Below are positions 1-7,829 of a DNA stretch of 64,000 bases, piece by piece. Positions within the stretch are counted from its first letter, which is position 1, and the number at the start of each line of letters is the position of its first letter. This stretch comes from an uncultured beta proteobacterium (GTDB lineage: Bacteria > Pseudomonadota > Gammaproteobacteria > Burkholderiales > Burkholderiaceae_B): assembly GCA_903821335.1 (NCBI GenBank), contig CAIJKV010000220.1:20403-84402 (forward strand). Reading direction: 5' to 3'. The notes under the pieces were generated by a model that saw only the letters and a list, made by a program, of their open reading frames with translations, was not told where the DNA came from and made no database searches. Both the position numbers and the translations under genes were made by a program.

Positions 1-880
1 GCGGCAACGGCTCGACCGTGCTCATGGGCGACATGCGCAGCAAGTCGGCACCCAGGCAGAGCAACAGGTCGTACTGCTCGAGCGTCTGACGTACTTTTTT
101 CTGGTTGCGGGTCAAGTCGCCCATACAGGCGGCATGCGTGACGGGAAAGCGCGCGTTGTAGGGAACAGGCTCTTGGTAGACTGCGGCACCCAGCAGCTCG
201 GCCAGCTCGCAGGCTTCGGCAAACACATCACGATTGGCCAGTTCACGCCCGGCGATGATGACCGGGTTGCGCGCAGCCAGCAAACGGTCGGCGAGCGCTT
301 GCAGTGCATCGTCGCCCGGTCGGTTCGCAGCATCAATGCGGGTCGGAAAACCAAAATCGATCTCGGCCTCATCGTCCAGGATCGAACCCGGCAGGCTGAT
401 GAACACCGGGCCGGTCGGCGGCGTCATGGCGATTTTAGCGGCACGCCGCACGATGCGCGGCAGGTCTTCGATGCGCGTGACTTCAAACGACCACTTGACC
501 AGGGGTTGGGCAATCGGGACCAGGGGCTCGTACAACAAAGGCTCTTGCAGGCCATAGCCCACTTCGTATTGCCCCGCAGTGATGATCATGGGCGAGCCGG
601 AAAACTTGGCACTGTAGATCGCACCCATGGCGTGACCCAGGCCTGGCGCGCAGTGCAGGTTGCACGCGACGAGTTTGTTTGAAGCGCGGGCAAAACCGTC
701 AGCCATCCCGACCACAATGGATTCCTGCAGCCCCAGTACATAGGTCAGTTCCGGAAACTGCGGAACGGCTTCCATGATGGCAAGCTCAGTGGTGCCCGGA
801 TTACCAAACAGGTGGGTGATGCCCTCATCGAGCAACAACTTGATAAAGGCCGCCCGGCCTGTCATTTTTATTTTGGACAT
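1..880 (-). CDS. Thiamine-diphosphate-dependent enzyme (acetolactate synthase/benzoylformate decarboxylase type), cut by the window edge
   Basis: The reading frame starts at 880 and is still open at base 1, so only about the first 293 residues are present. The N-terminus reads MSKIKMTGRAAFIKLLLDEG, followed by the TPP-family Pyr-domain signature FGNPGTTE with its conserved Glu, then LGLQESIVVGMADGFARAS. A central domain begins near residue 190. Family members bind ThDP and decarboxylate 2-keto acids or ligate them; the substrate cannot be told from this half. A second in-frame ATG lies at 865. The Ldh-family gene ends 79 bases upstream on the same strand, so the two may be co-transcribed and could act on one 2-keto or 2-hydroxy acid (inference). 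Confidence 0.8.
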   Translation of the reverse strand, partial: MSKIKMTGRAAFIKLLLDEGITHLFGNPGTTELAIMEAVPQFPELTYVLGLQESIVVGMADGFARASNKLVACNLHCAPGLGHAMGAIYSAKFSGSPMIITAGQYEVGYGLQEPLLYEPLVPIAQPLVKWSFEVTRIEDLPRIVRRAAKIAMTPPTGPVFISLPGSILDDEAEIDFGFPTRIDAANRPGDDALQALADRLLAARNPVIIAGRELANRDVFAEACELAELLGAAVYQEPVPYNARFPVTHAACMGDLTRNQKKVRQTLEQYDLLLCLGADLLRMSPMSTVEPLP

Positions 881-959
881 GAATATTGCTTCTCAATCAG
901 TGAACTGAATGGCGGGCGATATCGACTGGATATCGCAGTGACGTCGCCCGTCTCGACAA

Positions 960-2036
960 TTAAAGTCCAGCCAGCTTTTGCACCGCATCTGGGTCAACGC
1001 CCAGCAAACGCGCGGCCGTCAGCATTTCCTGCCAGGTGTTCTCATCGACCGGTACGCCCTCGGCAAGACGTTTGGCGCGATACTCGCGTTCGGGCTCGCC
1101 CGCAACACGCACATGGTCAAACCCTGTCTGGGGCGGCGAGGACTTGACCCATTCGAGAAAGCCCGTCATTTCCTGTTCAAAGACTGAACCGTCCGCCAGC
1201 TTTGCCGGGTCGAAGATCATGGTCAGCATGCCGTTGAGTACGCGTCGCTTGCCATCGGCAGGCCCGTGCGCGGCCATGCCACCGGCAAGGGCGCCGCCCA
1301 GAAGTTCACACACCAGCGCCATGCCAAAACCCTTGTGTTCACCAAACGTGCGCAGCGCGCCCAGCGGCGGGTGGACCCCATAGACCGGATCAATCGTTGG
1401 TTGACCCAGATGATCAATCATCTGGCCCGGCGGCAGTTTTTCGCGCTTATTGTGCGCGACACGTGCCTTGCCCTGCGCGATGACGCTGGTGGCAAAGTCC
1501 AGCAAGATCGGTTCCTGACCCGGCACCGGGATACCGACCGAGAAGGGATTCGTTCCAAAGCGCGCGTCGCCGCCGCCCCAGGGTGCCACGATCGGGCGTG
1601 AAATCACATTGACGAAATGCACGGAAATCAGATTTTGCGCGACGGCCATTTCAGCCCAGGCGCCGATGCGACAGAGGTGGTGTGAATTAGCCAGCGCCAC
1701 GATGCAGCTGCCATGCTCTTTGGCGCGCGCGATACCCAGTTCCATGGTTTCGTGGCCGATTACCTGGCCAAAGCCGGCCTGCCCGTCCAGGCTGACCATC
1801 GTCCCACTGTCCATGCGCGTCACAATGTGCGCATTGGGCAACAGCCCGCCTTCAAGGAAAGCATCGATGTAACGGGGCAACATGCCCACGCCATGAGAAT
1901 CATGTCCGGTCAGGTTTGCCTGCACCAGGTTTTCAGTGACGAGTTCGACTTCCCGCGGTTCACTGCCAAAGCCCCTGACTAGCAGTCTGACCGCGTCGCG
2001 CAGACGGTCTGCGTTGATGTAATGCATGTGTGCCAT
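960..2036 (-). CDS. Ldh family oxidoreductase (malate/L-lactate/L-sulfolactate dehydrogenase type)
   Basis: This 358-residue protein belongs to the NAD(P)-dependent malate/L-lactate dehydrogenase family, which is unrelated to classical LDH. Recognisable blocks are GHDSHGVGMLPRYIDAF near the N-terminus, ANSHHLCRIGAWAEMA with the likely catalytic His, and APWGGGDARFGTNPFSVGIP in the cofactor-binding region. It probably oxidises or reduces a 2-hydroxy acid in the cytosol; the substrate is unknown. I chose the ATG at 2036 over the more distal one at 2078 because GAGGGG sits five to six bases before it and family members start close to this point. Two palindromes lie upstream, and the ThDP enzyme follows. 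Confidence 0.85.
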   Translation of the reverse strand: MAHMHYINADRLRDAVRLLVRGFGSEPREVELVTENLVQANLTGHDSHGVGMLPRYIDAFLEGGLLPNAHIVTRMDSGTMVSLDGQAGFGQVIGHETMELGIARAKEHGSCIVALANSHHLCRIGAWAEMAVAQNLISVHFVNVISRPIVAPWGGGDARFGTNPFSVGIPVPGQEPILLDFATSVIAQGKARVAHNKREKLPPGQMIDHLGQPTIDPVYGVHPPLGALRTFGEHKGFGMALVCELLGGALAGGMAAHGPADGKRRVLNGMLTMIFDPAKLADGSVFEQEMTGFLEWVKSSPPQTGFDHVRVAGEPEREYRAKRLAEGVPVDENTWQEMLTAARLLGVDPDAVQKLAGL

Positions 2037-2064
2037 CTTGTCCCCTCTTTCTTGTTGTGATGCG

Positions 2065-2083
2065 ATGCAATCTGACATTGCAT
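2065..2083. promoter_or_regulatory. Inverted repeat ATGCAAT-N5-ATTGCAT upstream of the Ldh gene
   Basis: A perfect 7-base inverted repeat with a 5-base spacer lies 29 to 47 bases before the Ldh start, in the likely 5' leader or promoter. Dyads of this size are typical of dimeric regulators such as the GntR family, but no regulator gene is adjacent. The overlapping 9-mer TGCGATGCA (2061-2069) recurs at 32262 and, inverted, at 32318. Confidence 0.35.
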
Positions 2084-2126
2084 TTGTGCATTGAAATTGA
2101 CGCTTCAGCGTACTGCTATTTCAGTT

Positions 2127-2142
2127 CGGGCATATATGCCCG
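2127..2142. promoter_or_regulatory. 16-base perfect palindrome CGGGCATATATGCCCG
   Basis: A self-complementary 16-mer sits midway between the outer membrane protein gene and the Ldh gene, about 90 bases upstream of the Ldh start. It has no loop, so it looks like a protein-binding operator rather than a terminator. It may control the Ldh and ThDP-enzyme genes together; the regulator is not in view. Confidence 0.4.
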
Positions 2143-2163
2143 TATTTTGGCAGATATGTAACA

Positions 2164-3003
2164 TTAAGGTAGCGGAATCGAAAAGATCGCCTTGATCGTG
2201 AGCGAATCGGTCGCGTCGGTAAAGCCCTTTCCGATACCGGCCTGGAAAGCCAGGGGCTTGCCGTCCCAGTACATCATCAGGAACCCCATCTGCCCAGTCG
2301 TCTGAAAGTTGATGGGCTGATTGACCTTGCCCGTGTCGGAGTAATACTCGACCCCGAGCGCGAGGTCTGTCGCGACCTCGCGTGACAATCTGCCAGCGAG
2401 CGAAAACGCCGGAGTCCCATCGGCGTAAGGCTGCGACAGGTCAAAGCCGAAGATCGGGTTGACCGAGATCAGCCATTTGTCGATGTGCTTACCGATAATG
2501 AAGCGCGCCTCGGCACCATACCGTGACTGGTTGTAGGGGTAGAGGGCGTTGCCAATCTCGAAATTTACACCGGCAAAAAAATCGTGGCCGTCTTTCTCAA
2601 GGATGGGTAGCCACTTGAGACGTGCCTTGTAGCCGGCGTAGTCCCAGTTGCCGTTATTGAAAACCGTGTTGAGATAGAGGCCGGCCTCAAGGCCATGACC
2701 CAGGCCATAGGCGAATTCCGGCGTCAGCCGGGTGTTGCCGGCATTCATGACCTCGCCCGGGTAACTCGGCGTCTTGATGCCATTGGGCGTGGTGTTGAAA
2801 TGCACCTCGAGGCTGTATTCACCCCTTTCGTTGATCTCATCGTCGTAGACCTGAATTTCGTCTTGCAGTGCGGCGTGGCAAACCAGCGGGACCAGGGCAA
2901 TCACGCCTGCGACGATCCCTTGCCGCAGGCCCGCGCGCACATTTCCCCAGGCGGCACACAGGCGTGACAAGACAGAAAAAGGAAACATCTGGCAAACCCG
3001 CAA
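2164..3003 (-). CDS. Putative outer membrane beta-barrel protein
   Basis: The 279-residue product has an N-terminal signal peptide (hydrophobic GIVAGVIALVPLVCHAA, cleavage likely after HAA near residue 45). The mature part alternates polar and aromatic or hydrophobic residues in short strands (for example EYSLEVHFNTTPNG, WLPILEKDGHDFFAGVNFEIG, FLMMYWDGKPLAFQAGIGKG), and it ends with a strand of the IKAIFSIPLP type. This pattern fits an outer membrane barrel of 10 to 12 strands. I do not recognise a named family or a substrate. It is transcribed in the same direction as the Ldh gene but is separated from it by 127 bases containing two palindromes, so it is probably a separate unit. Confidence 0.6.
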   Translation of the reverse strand: MRVCQMFPFSVLSRLCAAWGNVRAGLRQGIVAGVIALVPLVCHAALQDEIQVYDDEINERGEYSLEVHFNTTPNGIKTPSYPGEVMNAGNTRLTPEFAYGLGHGLEAGLYLNTVFNNGNWDYAGYKARLKWLPILEKDGHDFFAGVNFEIGNALYPYNQSRYGAEARFIIGKHIDKWLISVNPIFGFDLSQPYADGTPAFSLAGRLSREVATDLALGVEYYSDTGKVNQPINFQTTGQMGFLMMYWDGKPLAFQAGIGKGFTDATDSLTIKAIFSIPLP

Positions 3004-3094
3004 TCAAGCGTTAAGTGAATCAGGACAAGGCGTCATTATCCACTATCGCGGCTGGGCGGCGGCCAGAACCCACCGGCAAGCGAGGGACCCTCTT

Positions 3095-3421
3095 TTACAT
3101 ATTGAAGTTTCGGATGAACACGTAAACAAGCGTGCCCACCACGATGCTGAGCAGCGCGTTCTTGACAAACCACTGCAGTAACATCACCAACAATACCGCA
3201 AGCAACTCAGGCCAGGGACCCGAGGCGTGCTCGTGTGCCGCCCCCGCGACCGCGTGCACAAGCAAAAGTGTCATGATCGTCAGAGGCAGGAACTGGCCAA
3301 GGCGTTCAACGATTGGATGTTTTTGCAGCCACTGCGAGGCCACGAAAGGCAGCGCCCGCAGGGCGAACGTCACCAGCCCCATCGCAAGAATCACCTCCAC
3401 GGCGTAGTCACGGTCAATCAT
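3095..3421 (-). CDS. azlD: AzlD family branched-chain amino acid exporter small subunit
   Basis: A 108-residue, highly hydrophobic protein with about four membrane segments, starting MIDRDYAVEVILAMGLVTFA and containing RALPFVASQWLQ, typical of AzlD. AzlC and AzlD together export branched-chain amino acids and their analogues across the inner membrane. I placed the start at 3421; an upstream ATG at 3484 would give 21 atypical residues. The start lies inside the last codons of azlC (overlap of 8 bases), so the two are translationally coupled. Size is normal for the family. Confidence 0.85.
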   Translation of the reverse strand: MIDRDYAVEVILAMGLVTFALRALPFVASQWLQKHPIVERLGQFLPLTIMTLLLVHAVAGAAHEHASGPWPELLAVLLVMLLQWFVKNALLSIVVGTLVYVFIRNFNM

Positions 3422-4157
3422 GACTGGCCTGTCTGGACGGTGTCGAGGACTTGGATCGGGACTGTAAAACAAACCCGGCGACAATACTGAGCGAAATTGA
3501 AATCACAAGCGCGTGTTTTGCCGCCAGCAGGTAGGCCACGGCGTAAGCAATGAGCGCCACCCACACCGGGGCAGCGCTATGTTTCGTGCGCCACTGTTCA
3601 ACGGCGAGTACGGCAAACAAGGCCGCAAGCACAAAGTCGAGCCCGGCCAGGGAGACCTGCGCACGCGCACCAATCAGGACCCCAGCGGTGGTGCCCAACA
3701 CCCACCAGACCTGATTGAGAAGGGCCACGAGCGCCATCTGCCTGTGGCTGGTCGACACAGGCATGGTGGTCAGCACTGAATAAGTCTCGTCAGTCAGCCC
3801 GAACGCCAGGTACCAACGGAGTAATTTCCCATTCGGCAACTGTTTGAGCAAGGACAATCCGTAGAAAACATGCCGCAGATTGACCACCATCGTGGCCAGC
3901 GCAATGGTGCCCACGGACATTCCGGCCACCAGCATCGGAATCATCATGTACTGGGCAGCTCCGGCATACACCAACAGGCTGGCCAGGATCGCCAGCCAGC
4001 CGTCCCCACCCGCCTGGACAAACAGAAAGCCAAACACCGCCCCCAGGGGAATGTAGCCCATGGCAACGGGTGCAGTCAGTGTCAGCACCGAAAGCCGGGG
4101 AAGGCTAGGCTCTGGCACCGGAGGGCACTGAACGGGAAGTTTCGGCTGTAAACCCAA
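3414..4157 (-). CDS. azlC: AzlC family branched-chain amino acid exporter large subunit
   Basis: A 247-residue inner membrane protein with the AzlC hallmarks: PVAMGYIPLGAVFGFLFVQAG, then YAGAAQYMMIPML, then NLRHVFYGLSL. Several membrane helices follow, as expected for the permease subunit that works with AzlD. It is the first gene of the azlCD pair and its stop overlaps the azlD start. A regulator of the Lrp type often sits next to azlCD; none is visible here. The region upstream (4158-4331) is shared with the divergent reductase-kinase gene, so both promoters must lie there. Confidence 0.88.
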   Translation of the reverse strand: MGLQPKLPVQCPPVPEPSLPRLSVLTLTAPVAMGYIPLGAVFGFLFVQAGGDGWLAILASLLVYAGAAQYMMIPMLVAGMSVGTIALATMVVNLRHVFYGLSLLKQLPNGKLLRWYLAFGLTDETYSVLTTMPVSTSHRQMALVALLNQVWWVLGTTAGVLIGARAQVSLAGLDFVLAALFAVLAVEQWRTKHSAAPVWVALIAYAVAYLLAAKHALVISISLSIVAGFVLQSRSKSSTPSRQASHD

Positions 4158-4192
4158 TGAGCAACTACTTTTCGAACGCGTTAAATGATTTG

Positions 4193-4211
4193 GTACCCGG
4201 TTTTATACCCG
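4193..4211 (+). repeat. Left copy of a 19-base imperfect direct repeat flanking the reductase/enolase unit
   Basis: The sequence GTACCCGGTTTTATACCCG matches 7811-7829 at 17 of 19 positions in the same orientation. The two copies enclose exactly the two-gene unit at 4332-7573, which suggests a mobile cassette or an insertion target duplication (inference). The match is short and imperfect, so chance cannot be excluded. Confidence 0.4.
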
Positions 4212-4331
4212 ACCTTGAGATTTCGTCATACCGCAGCTAACCGCTCTACCGTATCGGGAAACTTCGCAACCAAGCAAATCAACTAGCATTTTCCCGCTAG
4301 ACTCTAAAAAACCTCAGAAAAAACTAATTTT

Positions 4332-6302
4332 ATGACCGAATCGTCCAAACTGTCGCAGCAAGCGCTTGATCAACGACTTGGCTTTGCCGAGGATGACGAC
4401 CAGCCCATTCGCTACATGCAGCGCACACGCGACTGGTATCTTGGCTTGGGTTACGGTAAGCCTTATCGTTGGGCGCATTTTTCTGACGCGCCTTTTACGT
4501 CGCTGCGCAAACCATTAAAAGACACTTGTGTCGCAATCGTGACCACTGCCGCACCCTATCAGCCCGACAAAGGCAATCAAGGGCCGGGATCACTTTACAA
4601 CTCGGCGGCAAAGTTTTTTACGGTCTATTCGGGTGATACAACCATAGACCATGATCTGCGGGTTTCACATGTTGCCATTGATCGCAAGCACACAAGCATG
4701 CAAGACTGCAATACTTGGTTTGCGTTACCCATGCTTCGTGCGTTGGCGCGAGACAACGTCATCGGCAGCATCGCACCATTTTTTTATGGAGCGCCAACCA
4801 ATCGTAGTCAGCGCCACACCATCGAAGTCGATGCCCCAGAGGTATTGAAACGTTGCCGAGCCGATGGTGTCGAAGCAGTCGTGCTGATCCCGAATTGCCC
4901 AGTGTGTCATCAGACCCTGAGCCTGATCGCCCGTCACCTTGAGGCAGGCGGCATCCCGACTGTATTGATAGGCTGTGCGAAAGACATTGTCGAGCATTGT
5001 GGTGTACCAAGGTTTTTATTTAGCGACTTTCCCTTAGGTAACGCGGCAGGAAAACCGCATGACCTGGCCTCGCAACGCCAAACCTTAGAACTTGCGCTCA
5101 ACGTCCTGGAGGCCGCACCGGGCGCACGCACCACAATGCAATCGCCCTTACGCTGGAGTGACTCGCACGAATGGAAACTCGATTATTCAAACATCGATCG
5201 CGTCAGCCCGGAAGAGCTCATCAAGCTCAAGCAAGAGTTCGACCAAGGCAAAGAAGTCGCGCAGAGCGTTCGCGATCAACAGTTAACCTCGGCATTTAGA
5301 GATCTGACACACGACCATGAGGCAATCAAACAGATCCTGATTCGATTGAATCTTGCCCAAGGTACTGAAACGGTGACGGTCAAGCCACTGACGGGCGGCG
5401 TGTCTTCGAATATTTTTCACGTCACGACAAGCGGGGCGCAGTACTGCCTAAAACAGGCATTGCCTAAACTTAAAGTTGCCAAAGAATGGCTCGCCCCGGT
5501 TGACCGGGTGTTTGCTGAAATTGACTGGCTGCAGACCGCGACAAAAATTGTGCCCAAACATGTTCCGCACGTTTTAGGCGTTGATCGCGACAGCAAAAGT
5601 TTTGTCATGCAGTATCTGGGAACTGAATATCTAAACTGGAAGACAGAGCTTCTGGCAGGCCGAGTCACCCCCGGCGTTGCAGCGCAAGTCGGCCAGGTGC
5701 TTGGTCAGATCCATGCACAGACCGCACGACAGGCAGACATCGCACAACGTTTTGCCAACGATGCTACGTTCTATGCGATTCGGCTTGAGCCCTATTTGGC
5801 AGAAGCAGCTAGACAACACCCTGACCAGAGTGCTCATTTAAAGGCCCTGATCAAACGAACGCAAAGTCATCCAAAGGTATTAGTTCACGGTGACGTGAGC
5901 CCAAAGAATATTTTGCTTGGCCCCGCAGGCCCTGTTTTGCTAGATGCCGAATGTGCCTGGTATGGAGATCCGGCCTTTGATGTTGCCTTTTGCCTGAATC
6001 ATCTTTTCTTGAAAACCGCACACAACCCTCAAGCCGGTGTCACCTTGATGAACGACGCACAGGACTTGTTGACGGCCTACCTAAAACACGTCACATGGGA
6101 ACCCGAGCACGAACTTGAGCACAGAATCGTGACCTTGTTACCCGGGCTGATGCTTGCGCGGGTTGACGGAAAATCGCCTGTTGAATACCTGAATAGTGAT
6201 CGCGGTGCGCGCGTGCGCAAGCTTGCCATCGAATTTCTAAACCAAACAAATATTTCTTTTTCAATGATCCACGCGCAATGGGGTCAGGAGTTCAAGCAAT
6301 GA
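4332..6302 (+). CDS. GrdB-like reductase domain fused to an APH/choline-kinase-like phosphotransferase
   Basis: This 656-residue protein joins two families that normally occur apart. Residues about 25-290 resemble the proteobacterial branch of the glycine/sarcosine/betaine/D-proline reductase selenoprotein B family: RTRDWYLGLGYGKPYRWAHF, GPGSLYNSAAKFFTVY, PTNRSQRHTIE, then CPVCHQT and GVPRFLFSDFPLGNAAGKPHD. From memory, relatives have selenocysteine in UPVCHQT; here residue 189 is TGC (Cys), giving a CxxC at 189/192. Residues about 330-620 are an aminoglycoside/choline-kinase fold: GGVSSNIFHV, a candidate ATP Lys in YCLKQALP, Brenner motif HGDVSPKN (519-526) and metal Asp538 in LLDAECAW. The stop overlaps the enolase start as ATGA. 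Codon use is more AT-rich than in neighbours, hinting at transfer. The substrate is unknown. Confidence 0.8.
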   Translation: MTESSKLSQQALDQRLGFAEDDDQPIRYMQRTRDWYLGLGYGKPYRWAHFSDAPFTSLRKPLKDTCVAIVTTAAPYQPDKGNQGPGSLYNSAAKFFTVYSGDTTIDHDLRVSHVAIDRKHTSMQDCNTWFALPMLRALARDNVIGSIAPFFYGAPTNRSQRHTIEVDAPEVLKRCRADGVEAVVLIPNCPVCHQTLSLIARHLEAGGIPTVLIGCAKDIVEHCGVPRFLFSDFPLGNAAGKPHDLASQRQTLELALNVLEAAPGARTTMQSPLRWSDSHEWKLDYSNIDRVSPEELIKLKQEFDQGKEVAQSVRDQQLTSAFRDLTHDHEAIKQILIRLNLAQGTETVTVKPLTGGVSSNIFHVTTSGAQYCLKQALPKLKVAKEWLAPVDRVFAEIDWLQTATKIVPKHVPHVLGVDRDSKSFVMQYLGTEYLNWKTELLAGRVTPGVAAQVGQVLGQIHAQTARQADIAQRFANDATFYAIRLEPYLAEAARQHPDQSAHLKALIKRTQSHPKVLVHGDVSPKNILLGPAGPVLLDAECAWYGDPAFDVAFCLNHLFLKTAHNPQAGVTLMNDAQDLLTAYLKHVTWEPEHELEHRIVTLLPGLMLARVDGKSPVEYLNSDRGARVRKLAIEFLNQTNISFSMIHAQWGQEFKQ

Positions 6303-7573
6303 GTCGTATCAAACACGTACACGCCCGACGCATCTGGGATTCTCGCGGACGCCCCACGGTCGAAGTCGATATCATCACCGAGTCAGGCGCCTTGGGTCGT
6401 GGCATTGCACCGGCCGGGGCGTCTCGCGGCACCCGCGAAGCGATTGAACTGCGCGACGGCGGAACACGCTTTGGCGGGCTCGATGTCCTGCACGCCGTCC
6501 AGGGGATTCAACAAGAAATTGCCCCCGCATTGGTTGGTCTGGAGGTCGCAGACCAAACCAAACTTGATGCGATCTTAATAGCGCTGGATGGTACTGCAGA
6601 TAAATCACGACTAGGCGGCAACGCACTCATTGCCACCTCTTTAGCTGCATTGCATGCGGCTGCAGCGCAGGCGCAATTGCCGTTATGGCGCTATCTTTCT
6701 AACGACCGCCCGGTGCAACTTCCCTTGCCTCAGGTTCAGATTTTTGGTGGCGGCGCCCATGCAGATCGCCGCGTCGATGTACAAGATTTTATGGTGATCG
6801 CCACGGGTGCTCGCAGTTTCGTAGAGGCCATGGAAATGACTGCAGAGGTATACCGACACGCCGGTCTGCTGATGAAAAAACGTGGCGCGTCACAAGGTAT
6901 CGCTGACGAAGGCGGTTGGTGGCCTGCGTTTGCGCACAACGAAGAGGCGTTAGATGTCTTGGTGATGTCCATCGAAGCTGCTGGCTTCGTACCAGGTCAA
7001 GATGTCAGCATCGCCTTGGACATTGCCGCCTCAGAGTTTGGTCAAAATGGGCGCTACACGCTAGGCCTCGAGAAAATGGAACTCGATACCGATGGCTTAA
7101 TTGAAAAACTGTTGAGATGGATCGACAAATATCCGATCGTTTCAATTGAAGACCCGGTCGCAGAAGACGACGCTAAAGGGATGATCGCGTTTACGAACGC
7201 TGTGAATGGACGCGTGCAGGTCGTGGGCGACGATTATCTGGTGACTAACGCAAAGTTGGTGCAAGAGGCTGCGAAACAAAAGGCCTGCAATGCAGTTCTA
7301 ATTAAGCCGAACCAGGCTGGCACGATAACTGAAACACTCAGTGCCTTGACGGCTGCGCAAGAAGCAGGATATGCGACGATCGTTTCTGCACGTTCAGGTG
7401 AAACTGAAGATGTGGCGATTGTTCATCTCGCCACAGGCTGGAACGCCGGACAATTAAAGGTCGGTTCGTTTGCTCGCTCAGAGCGCATGGCCAAGTGGAA
7501 TGAAGGGATCCGCGTTGAGACGACGGCGCCTCATCCACAAGGCTTTGCATGGCGGGCGTTACAGCGAATTTAA
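6299..7573 (+). CDS. Divergent enolase-superfamily paralogue with altered active site
   Basis: The 424-residue product aligns along its whole length with phosphopyruvate hydratase (ARRIWDSRGRPTVEV at the N-terminus, ALDIAASEF, SIEDPVAEDD, VGDDYLVTN, LIKPNQAGT). Retained are Ser42 in the mobile loop, His154, Glu204, the metal carboxylates, the base Lys336 and Lys387. Changed are the catalytic-site His of SHRSGETED, here Ala364 (SARSGETED), the Glu of QEF, here Asp163, and the loop GASTG, here GASRG (Arg43). It is therefore unlikely to be the glycolytic enolase and probably eliminates water or phosphate from a different acid. I start at 6299, the ATGA overlap with the fused reductase-kinase gene; the earlier ATG at 6278 has no family support. 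Confidence 0.85.
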   Translation: MSRIKHVHARRIWDSRGRPTVEVDIITESGALGRGIAPAGASRGTREAIELRDGGTRFGGLDVLHAVQGIQQEIAPALVGLEVADQTKLDAILIALDGTADKSRLGGNALIATSLAALHAAAAQAQLPLWRYLSNDRPVQLPLPQVQIFGGGAHADRRVDVQDFMVIATGARSFVEAMEMTAEVYRHAGLLMKKRGASQGIADEGGWWPAFAHNEEALDVLVMSIEAAGFVPGQDVSIALDIAASEFGQNGRYTLGLEKMELDTDGLIEKLLRWIDKYPIVSIEDPVAEDDAKGMIAFTNAVNGRVQVVGDDYLVTNAKLVQEAAKQKACNAVLIKPNQAGTITETLSALTAAQEAGYATIVSARSGETEDVAIVHLATGWNAGQLKVGSFARSERMAKWNEGIRVETTAPHPQGFAWRALQRI

Positions 7574-7741
7574 ATATACGTTTTTGTATCGACCCGGTTT
7601 ACAGCTGGAGAGCCACGGATGAACGCGGATCAACCGCGAACAAAATCGCTAAAATCCGATGTCTTGTTCAGGAATATCGGTCAATTAACAACGCCCTGTT
7701 TGTTGCCCGCTTAAGTCCAGCGAAATCCATCCAACTGTTTG

Positions 7742-7758
7742 GACGTTGAACAGGAAGT
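7742..7758 (+). repeat. 17-base copy of the ychF 3' end (candidate attachment site)
   Basis: GACGTTGAACAGGAAGT is identical to 14209-14225, which encodes the last residues of YchF (minus strand, ...NFLFNV) up to the stop codon. Both copies have the same orientation, as expected for the direct repeats left by a site-specific integrase at a conserved gene end. No integrase gene remains between them. Confidence 0.45.
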
Positions 7759-7810
7759 GTGGCCTACAACACCCATAAATACTTGATGCGGCTTTAACAC
7801 GCTCAATTTT

Positions 7811-7829
7811 GTACACGGTTTCATACCCG
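7811..7829 (+). repeat. Right copy of the 19-base imperfect direct repeat
   Basis: GTACACGGTTTCATACCCG matches 4193-4211 at 17 of 19 bases, same orientation, 238 bases after the enolase stop. A related TATACCCG block, inside the palindrome GGGTATACCC, occurs at 14137-14147 close to the ychF end. Confidence 0.4.

Noticed and set aside
4332..6302. Selenocysteine UGA within the GrdB-like domain
   Set aside because: The codon at the Sec position is TGC, and the frame has no internal TGA.
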